Source: Strigops habroptila
Lineage: Eukaryota > Chordata > Aves > Psittaciformes > Psittacidae
Length of the DNA: 64,000 nucleotides
Direction: 5' to 3'
Assembly (NCBI RefSeq): GCF_004027225.2
Contig: NC_044297.2
Coordinates: 595,569 to 659,568, forward strand
Below the pieces are notes generated by a model. That model saw only the letters and a list, made by a program, of their open reading frames with translations, was not told the DNA's origin and did not search any database. Each line of letters begins with the position of its first letter. Within the stretch, counting starts at the first letter, position 1. Positions 56,192-64,000 of this stretch are shown here, piece by piece. Made by a program: the position numbers and the translations under genes.

Positions 56192-56400
56192 TCATGGAAT
56201 GGTTTGGGTTGAAGGGAGTGTAAAGCTCATCCAGTTCCAACCCCCTGCCACAGGCAGGGACACCTTCCACTAGAGCAGGTTGCTCCAAGCCCCTGTGTCC
56301 AACCTGGCCTTGAACACTGCCATGGATGGGGCAGCCACAGCTTCTCTGGGCACCCTGTGCCAGCGCCTCAGCACCCTCACAGGGAACAACTTCTGCTCCC
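56192..56400 (-). mobile_element. CR1 LINE 3' end
   Basis: ATCATGGAATGGTTTGGGTT through CAGCACCCTCACAGGGAAC, reverse complement. Confidence 0.9.
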
Positions 56401-56817
56401 CATCCTTCCATGTGTTAAGGACTTGTATTTAGACTGAGGAGAGCTGAGCTCTGCTTTGGGGTTGTGTCTGCAGCTGGTTGATGTTTCCCAGGTTGGGGTG
56501 GTTTGGTAATTAATGGTGCTCTTCCTTCTCCCAGGTACCTTTGTGCTGTGGGGTCTTGTGCTTTGGAGGTTTCCAGGCAGAGTGGATGGAGGTGTTGTGG
56601 CTTTGAGCTGCGATGTCTTCGGTAAGTGTAAGGTTTGTTTTATGTTTTGTAGCAGGACATGGATGATGCCTCCTTGTTTGGAGCAGTGGGAGGTGGGTTT
56701 ATTGCCTTAGGAAGGAAGCCTGCCCCATGCAAGGTGTGCTGGGTGTTGAAGATCCTTTGTGTAGGACATTGCTGAGGCCGGATGAAATCTTTGCAGAAGG
56801 TGAATGTTACATGAGTG

Positions 56818-57000
56818 ATGGGACACTGGCACGGGGTGCCCAGAGGAGCTGTGGCTGCCCCATCCCTGGCAGCGTTCAAGGCCAGGTTGGACACAGGGGC
56901 TTGGAGCAACCTGCTCTAGTGGAAGGTGTCCCTGCCCGTGGCAGGGGTTGGAGCTGGGTGGGCTTTAAGGTCTTTTCCAAAACAAACCACTCTGTGATGT
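56818..57000 (+). mobile_element. CR1 LINE 3' end
   Basis: GACACTGGCACGGGGTGCCC to AAACAAACCACTCTGTGATG. Confidence 0.9.
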
Positions 57001-58392
57001 TTGTGTTTATTGTATGCTTTGTAAGTCATGTCCTGCCCCATCAAAAGCTGTGTTATGTGCTGGCAATCACCAGTGTAACTCTTAAGCTGCTGAATAAGGG
57101 GTGCTGTGTGTTTGCTGCATGGTGGCATGGACTTTTGGAGCTTCTTAGACCAAATGGATTTAAGCCTGTATGTGAACTACAAAGACCCTAAAAGTGTTGC
57201 ATTGCAGCATCCCTCTTGCAATTGGGACCTTGTGTGACCACAGCAGTTCTAGGCTGTAGAAGCAAGAGAAGAGGGAGGATAAACTGTGGGGTTTCTTGCA
57301 GCTCTGCAGTGTTGTGGAACCCTGAGGCTGCAGGTAGCGATGGGCAAACCCAGCATCAGCAAAGTAAACCACAGGGGTTTGCTGCTGAGCAATACATGAC
57401 ACCAGGATAAGCTGGGGAAGGAAAGTGCTGGTCCAGGAGGGACTGATGGTGGGACCCATCCCAAACTTGTAGTGATGGGTTTGATTTAGCCCCTGGCTGT
57501 GAGTGCTGAAAGGTCCTCCCCTGTCTGGGGGCAATCCTTTGCTGATTTAACCCACCTTGTGTTAGTTTTGCTGTTTGAACACAGGTTCTCACCAGCAGCA
57601 CTCGGCCCAGAGTGATCATCCCTCTCCATCCCCTCATTTGCTTGCTTTATTCCCTATGTTGAGTGGAAAAAGGCTCAAACTTAGGCTGAACTTTATTGTT
57701 TTAGGCATGGCACGTCCAACCAAAGCAACTGCTTTGGATGTGTGGGTGAATAACTCATCTTTATGCTCTTCAGAAGCCTTTGTGGATGTTCAAAAGCCTT
57801 TTCCTCTGCCCCAGGCAAAATGTCTCTGCTTTGAACTTCAGAGCTGGCAGAGCAGCAGTTTGGGGGCTGCAGGGCTTTGGATCTGGGTAGGATTTAGCCC
57901 AAACCCAGGGGCAGCTGCTGTCTGACCTGCCCTGCCCCAAAGGTCCTGCTTCATGTTAACTGCCCAACAGCCATTACTAGGATGGAGATAAGCCTGGACC
58001 AGCCATGACCTCTTGCAAGAAGAGCTGCTGTAGGGGCAATGTGGTGTGGGAATGGGTGAGCTGCAGAGAGGAGTCCAAAGGAGCAGGAGAGGGAGAAGTT
58101 GCCCCTCGTCTCTCTGTTGATGCTGCTTTATGAGGTGGGATGGGAAATAAAGGTTAATGGGCTCAAAATTAGCCTCTGTGCAGGTTCAAGGGGTGAAGAT
58201 GGTGGAGCTGGTGCTGGTTTGCAGGTGCCCAAGTGTGCAGGGATCAGCCAGCCTCCTCCTGGGGCTTTTGCTCCCAGATAGAAAGAATCTATCTATAGTG
58301 GCCAGTGGTAAAGCTTGGAGGTGTGTTTCCTTCTCTTTCTCCCCCAAAACTGATAGGTTTGGGCTTGTCCCGCCTCTGTCTTGTTGCCCTTT

Positions 58393-58446
58393 AAATCAGG
58401 AGAGATTTAGGTTGGGTGTAAGGAAGAAGTTCTTCCCTGTGAAGGT
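58393..58446 (+). mobile_element. CR1 LINE short internal fragment
   Basis: GGAGAGATTTAGGTTGGGTG followed by AAGGAAGAAGTTCTTCCCTG matches the internal part of the CR1 3' UTR. Confidence 0.7.
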
Positions 58447-61406
58447 AAATTGAACACCGGGGTTGTAAAGTTTGTTAACCCTTCATGCCCTGGTCAACTT
58501 GATCCAGATGATGGCTGCAGAGGAATTGGTTTTACAAACACCTCTTGCAGCTCCAGTTATTGCTTGCCAGGTAAAAGAGAAGATAGAGCATCACTTCTGC
58601 CTTGTGATGTCTGTGGTTACAAATGATCCTCTCCTCTAGTAACACCCCCTTTGCTACCTTGCCCTACCTGTCAATGAATTAGTGAGCTGGGCCCTAGACC
58701 AAGCAGTAGCTAACAAAGCTCTTCTCGATTCCCAGAACCTCTTAACTCACCGTCTTTGCAAGGATCCAATATTGAGAGGTTTAGATTGGCTTTTGCTGGA
58801 GGACTCTAGAGAGAGTGAGACGATTCCTTGCAGGAGTCTATTTCCGTACTAAACTTCAGTCTTCTAACCCCACGGGCTGGAGAGAGCGGGGTTGTGCAAA
58901 TAAAAGCAGCAAGAGATGCTTTTAGCTGAGGAATACAACATTTTCTTGGGGCCTTTTTGTATGCAAACCACTGACTCTTGTTTTAATGGCTCTTTTTTTG
59001 TGTGTGGTTTAATTGGCTGGTATTGTTCTACCCTAAAAATAGCTCTATAAAGCCCTTCTGCCACAGCAGATTCATTGCCCACGTGTATTTCAGCTCCAGC
59101 TTGCTTTCCTGGCTGGGCTTTCTCATCGTTCTTTCATGGTAGAAATGGAGCATCTGCTGAGAAACAATCTTCCAGGAGATAAAGTGGGTTTTTTAATGCC
59201 AAGCTGTTAGGGAAGGGATGTTTGCTGTGGACTTCCTCAGTTTGGAGGCAATGGGAGACCTTGGAATGTGTGTGGGAAGGATGCTGTCCTGAAATTGAGG
59301 CTCAACATCCTCAAAAGAGATGCTGGGGCTCAAGGAAGACCAGAGCTTTAGGTGGGTTTGTGCGATCGAGCCTCTACCTGTGAAGACAACAGGGCTGGAG
59401 GGGTAGCCCTGAGCTATTTAGAGTGGACTCATAGCAAAAGGTACGAGTCCTTCTCTTCACCTGAGCCGTAAGTGGATAAATCATGAAGAAAACTTGCCCA
59501 AAGTGCTTTAGCATGAGCTAAACTGCATCTTTGCTGCTTCCAAAACAAAGTGGTTGATCTGTTTTAGCTGTGGTTGTTCCCTTCTTTTAACTCCTCCCCA
59601 AATGCAGCTTGTGCTGATGGCCCAGATTGAGTTGAGATGGTGTGAGCCCAGCCAGAGATGTGGTGGCCAAATTGAATGAGAGGTGAGCAATGAGTCTGAG
59701 TAGGAAAACTCTTCTGTTACAGGTCCCAAGTCAATAAAAGAAGGAAAGAGGAATATTTCTTGACAGAAGCTGATGGAGAGAGAGGAGTTAACACTTGAAT
59801 TAGGGATATGAAAAGGTGAGGAGCCACTGCAGGGCAGGAATGTTTCAAGGAAGAAAACCAAAGGGACTTTTGCTACTGGAAATGAAATTGTGTGTTGGTT
59901 TTCTTTTGTCTTCTCAAAATCACCCCTTGGAAAGCAGAAGGGAATTCAGGTGATGCTCTGAAGGCAGAAGGGTCTAGTGCATTAAAAGAATTAATGAAGA
60001 AAAAGGGTATGTGGCTCATGCCAACGTTCACCACTATTTAGTTGAAGGTACAAAGCAGTGCTCAGTAGCTTCTGAGCATCTTGGGAGGGATATTTCTGCT
60101 CCTGATGCTCTGCAGCTCCTTTTTTCTGGTGTCCAGAGCCATGTGTGCTGCTGTCCCCATGTTGCCTACCCCAGTTGTTTACTATTTAGTGCCAAGAGCA
60201 AGGAGGAAACACTTTTGGAGTACAAAGTTTTGTGCAACAACCAAGTAAGTGCACAATGTGTGTGGACACTGGGGATTTGGGGGGGAAAGGGCTGAGGAGC
60301 ACAGAGGGTGTGAGATGCTGCTGGTGGCATGTTCCTGCTGCTGTTACCTGCTGGGAATGGCACTGGGAGCACACTGTAACCACCAGAAAAGCCCAACTCA
60401 GTGTTTTGGGATTTAAACCATCTCAGCAGCACAAAGGCTTTTGTTGTTTTTGGCACCTGATTAAGCTGCCCTTAACCCAAGTGATCCTAGGCTGGGTTTA
60501 AGGCCAGGATGAGCTTACCGCATCGGCATTGAGCTACCTGAAGGAATAAATCCAATTAAAACAGGGGGTTTTGGGGGTACATCAAGCTGCTGGGGCAATT
60601 TTTTTGGCAAATTAGGTAGGTTCCTTGTAGGAAAGTGCTGGGAGAATTGAGGACAGAGTCAGAAACCTCTGATGTGATCATTTGCATGTGCTGGCCCCTA
60701 CTCCAGCTTCTCTAGCAAGGACAGACATCTCCTTTGTCTCCCCTGTTGCAAGCTGTGGGCATCTTGGAGATGGGAACTTCTGGGACTTGATCTCATCTTG
60801 GCTGTTACCATCTTGATGAACTCAGTAACTTGGACATGGTTGCGGAGGAATTGAAATTCCTGGAATTCCTGGAAGCAGCCTCTCAACCAAAGCTGCGAGA
60901 TGCAGGAGCTCAAAGTTTCAGGTATTCTTGCTGGAGGTGGACTCAGCTCTTCAAGAGTTTCTCAGAAGAGAAGAGACTTATCTATTTCTAATCTGTTCTG
61001 TTCTTCTTGTGAGGGCTCTTTTGATAGGAAAGTGTTGGGTCCTTCTGGAAAGCTCAAGGAATTGCCAGCCACAGCCTCCATGCTGGTGTGCAGAGACCAA
61101 AGAGAGGAATAAATCTCAGGTCTCATAGTCTTGGCAGCAAGAGCTACAGCAACAAATCCCAGGCTATGCATGAGTTTATTGGTATTTTCCCTGGACCTGT
61201 GGACAAGGTGATCTGTAGGATTTGGGGAATTGCTGCAGCTTTAGCAAAGCTGCTTTTAATTTCGAGGCAGACGACTGCTGAGGTTGCTCAGCAGCTGCTT
61301 TAACCCACTGTGGGGGCAGAGGAGGAGCAGATCTGGGCAACACCAGGGGAGGAAAACTTAATGTGTGCAAAAGTAGGATGTGATGCCAGCTCATCCTCTC
61401 TAGTTG

Positions 61407-61915
61407 TAGAATCCCAGCCTGATTTGGGTTAGAAGGGACCTTAAAGCTCATCCAGTCCCAACCCCCTGCCACGGGCAGGGACACCTTCCACTAGAGCAGG
61501 TTGCTCCAAGCCCCTGTGTCCAACCTGGCCTTGAACACTGCCAGGGATGGGGCAGCCACAGCTTCTCTGGGAAAAGTCTGTGCCAGCGCCTCAGCACCCT
61601 CACAGGGAAGAGTTTCTGCCTCAGAGCTCATCTCAATCTCCCCTCTGGCAGCTTAAAGCCATTCCCCTTGGCCTGTCCCTCCATCCCTTGTCCAAAGCCC
61701 CTCTCCAGGTTTCCTGGAGCCCCTTTAGGCACTGGAGCTGCTCTAAGGTCTCCCCTTCAGGAGCCTTCTCTTCTCCAGGCTGCCCCAGCCCAGCTCTCTC
61801 AGCCTGGCTCCAGAGCAGAGCTGCTCCAGCCCTCGCAGCAGTTCCGGGGCCTCCTCTGGCCTCGCTCCAGCAGCTCCACGTCCCTCTTGTGCTGTTGCCC
61901 CAGAGCCGGACACAG
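61407..61915 (-). mobile_element. CR1 LINE 3' copy, well preserved
   Basis: GTAGAATCCCAGCCTGATTT through GTGCTGTTGCCCCAGAGCC, reverse complement, with little divergence from the copies at 21765 and 63335. Confidence 0.93.
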
Positions 61916-62552
61916 GATGACGGCACCTTTATCGGAAGGGAGGTCACTTTGTCTTGCAAACTCCTGCCTTCAGTGTCGACAGAAGGAAGAACCTCTCTGG
62001 TTTGGCTTCAGCCCATCGCTGCTTGGCTCACAGCACACCAAGAAGCAGCCGCGTGCCTCCGCTGCTCTCTGCTCACTATAACTCTTCGTTACGGTGCGAG
62101 TGCTGCGTGTTTCCAAGTGTTGGCCTTCTCTTTATTAAATGATGGCTTTATTTGGCCCTGGCCCCGTGTGCCAGAAGTGTTCTAAATGAAGAGCTGGGAT
62201 TATCCGTAACGCAAACAGCTCCGCTCTGCAGCCTGAGAGCAAATGAAATGAAGGCGGCTCAATTGGATGATTGCTCTGAGCAATTGAAACCCAAATCCAT
62301 CTTGCTGGGTTTGAGTCTCTCCTTTCCTCTTCTTGGTTTTTGGGTGTGTGTTTGCAAATGGATGCTCAAAGATGGTGTGTTTCTAAGTCATTTAAAACCC
62401 ATTTTAAATGAGGGGATGTGCCTCACCGTGGCTCATTGCCGTGGTGCTGTAGGAGTGGAGAGGAGGATGCAGAGTCTCCTGGCCTTGTTGCAAGGGGAAT
62501 TTAGGGGTGGGTTTTTTGGCATGTGAGCTCTGTGCGTAACTTCCCTAAACAG

Positions 62553-62890
62553 TCTGCAGGTCAGCTCCTAGAAGGGGGCTACGACGGTGCTGGAGAGGGG
62601 CTCTTCATTAGGGACTGTAGCGATAGGCAAAGGGGTGATGGGTTCAAACTAAAACAGGGGAAGTTCAGGTTGGATAGAAGTAAGTTCTTCCCTGTGAGGG
62701 TGGTGAGGTGCTGGTACAGAGTGCCAAGAGAATCTGTGGCTGCCCCATCCCTGGTAGTGTTCAAGGCCAGGTTGGATGGACTCTTGGGTGACCTGGTTTA
62801 GTGTGTGGTGTCCCTGCCTGCAGCAGGGGGGTGGAGCTAGATGATCTTAAGGTCGTTTTTAACCCAAACCATTCTATGTTTCTATGAGTA
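62553..62890 (+). mobile_element. CR1 LINE 3' copy
   Basis: CTGCAGGTCAGCTCCTAGAA to AACCATTCTATGTTTCTATG. It belongs to a subfamily different from its neighbour at 63335. Confidence 0.9.
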
Positions 62891-63334
62891 GAATTGTTTT
62901 GGGCTCTAAGCTGGATGGGGTTTGCTCTCTGCTGGCAGCATCCCACCCAGAGTGTGCTGTCCCTGAGTTCCCATAGACAACTCCCGGTTAGTTACAGCTT
63001 CCTGCAGGTTGCTTTTGGTTTTGGGTATGCCAAACCCCACTGGTTATAAATAGCTGAGTAGTGCAAGGACAGCCTGGGATTCCCTCCTGAAAAGCACTTC
63101 CTAAGGGCGTTTGAGAAATTGCCAAGTTGTGCATGTGCTGGGTGTTGTCAGACAAGTGCTGTGATTTTCAGGCGGGTTCTGCTTTAATGTGCTTTGCTCT
63201 TAAAAGAGAAGGTGCTTGGGTTCTTTCCAAAGGGAAGCAGTGTTGAGATGCTGTCCTTGGAGATCCTGGCTGCAGCGTGGGGGATGGCAGAGGTACCTGT
63301 AGGTGAGTTTGCGTTTTCCACATAGCTCCATGTC

Positions 63335-63838
63335 CAGCTCTGGGGCAACAACACAAGAGCGATGTGGAGCTGTTGCAGCGAGGCCAGAGGAGGCCCCGGA
63401 GCTGCTGCGAGGGCTGGAGCAGCTCTGCTCTGGAGCCAGGCTGAGAGAGCTGGGCTGGGGCAGCCTGGAGAAGAGAAGGCTCCTGAAGGGGAGACCTTAG
63501 AGCAGCTCCAGTGCCTAAAGGGGCTCCAGGAAACCTGGAGAGGGGCTTTGGACAAGGGCCTGGAGGGACAGGACAAGGGCAATGACTTTAACCTGCCAGA
63601 GGGGAGATTGGGATGAGCTCTGAGGCAGAAGCTCTTCCCTGTGAGGGTGCTGAGGCGCTGGCACAGGGTGCCCAGAGAAGCTGTGGCTGCCCCATCCCTG
63701 GCAGTGTTCAAGGCCGGGTTGGACACAGGGGCTTGGAGCAACCTGCTCTAGTGGAAGGTGTCCCTTCCCATGGCAGGGGGTTGGAGCTGGATGAGCTTTA
63801 AGATTCCTTTTAACTCAAACCATTCCAGGATTCTATGG
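63335..63838 (+). mobile_element. CR1 LINE 3' copy, well preserved
   Basis: CAGCTCTGGGGCAACAACAC to AACCATTCCAGGATTCTATG. Confidence 0.93.
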
Positions 63839-64000
63839 TTCTTTTAGGGTTGTAACGGGTCCAAAAAATGAGACTGTGTTTTGGGTGGAATTTTGTGGCC
63901 TGCATGGGTGGAAGTAAAGTGGCTTTAAGCCACAAATTTGTTGTTCTGGGAATGTGAAAGTAAAATGTGCTCTGGGAATCTTTATGGCTTGCAACTGAAT

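Larger units (their letters stand above)
54130..64000. other. Intergenic DNA upstream of TACR1
   Basis: No gene is recognised in these ~10 kb. The identified content is the CR1 copies listed separately and a GGAT-rich short run near 54995. The one protein-like open stretch, on the minus strand around 55049-55126, is discussed in the findings. Other open frames are CR1 shadows or short. Confidence 0.55.

Overview
The window is vertebrate nuclear DNA, almost certainly from a bird. About two dozen fragments of CR1 LINEs are scattered through it. They show the avian CR1 3' end (GGTCCCTTCCAACCCAAACC followed by an ATTCTATG-like tail), and many are 5'-truncated. Introns are short and many exons are GC-rich, as expected of a small avian chromosome. 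There are no bacterial genes, operons, CRISPR arrays or tRNA/rRNA genes.

Four protein-coding genes can be reconstructed exon by exon, with splice phases that agree throughout. (1) ARID5A, minus strand, coding from about 3634 down to 839, encodes an AT-rich-interaction-domain transcription/RNA-binding factor. Three alternative first exons are possible, one as far up as 5332. (2) An STK10/SLK-type germinal-centre-like kinase, plus strand, 7819-15127, has 18 coding exons and about 1231 aa: an N-terminal kinase domain, one very large acidic middle exon and a C-terminal coiled-coil tail. It is neither STK10 nor SLK as I recall them and looks like a third paralogue. (3) NCAPH, the condensin I kleisin subunit, minus strand, 26261 down to 16499, has 17 coding exons and about 690 aa, with a CpG-rich CCAAT-box promoter. 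(4) TACR1, the substance P (NK1) receptor, minus strand, 52627 down to 37320, has 5 coding exons and about 411 aa. Its 5' region carries a tandem-repeat array and a TATA box.

Layout: 1-838 is flanking DNA with a CR1 copy. 839-5400 is ARID5A with its GC-rich 5' region, a 40-bp-arm inverted repeat and a TG-rich block. 5400-7818 holds a 48-bp tandem repeat and two long purine tracts. 7819-15127 is the kinase. 15128-16498 is a short spacer with the 3' ends of two convergent genes. 16499-26550 is NCAPH and its promoter. 26550-37300 is an intergenic stretch with CR1 copies and one orphan exon-like segment. 37300-54100 is TACR1 with large CR1-filled introns. 54100-64000 is intergenic DNA rich in CR1.

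The genes do not form a pathway. ARID5A and NCAPH lie close together in mammals too (established knowledge), so the left half is conserved synteny with an extra kinase gene between them. I found no undescribed biological system. The points most worth a second look are the extra kinase paralogue, the hairpin and first-exon arrangement at ARID5A, a probable GC-AG intron in NCAPH, the minisatellite that extends the TACR1 reading frame upstream, and two exon-like segments with no gene assigned.
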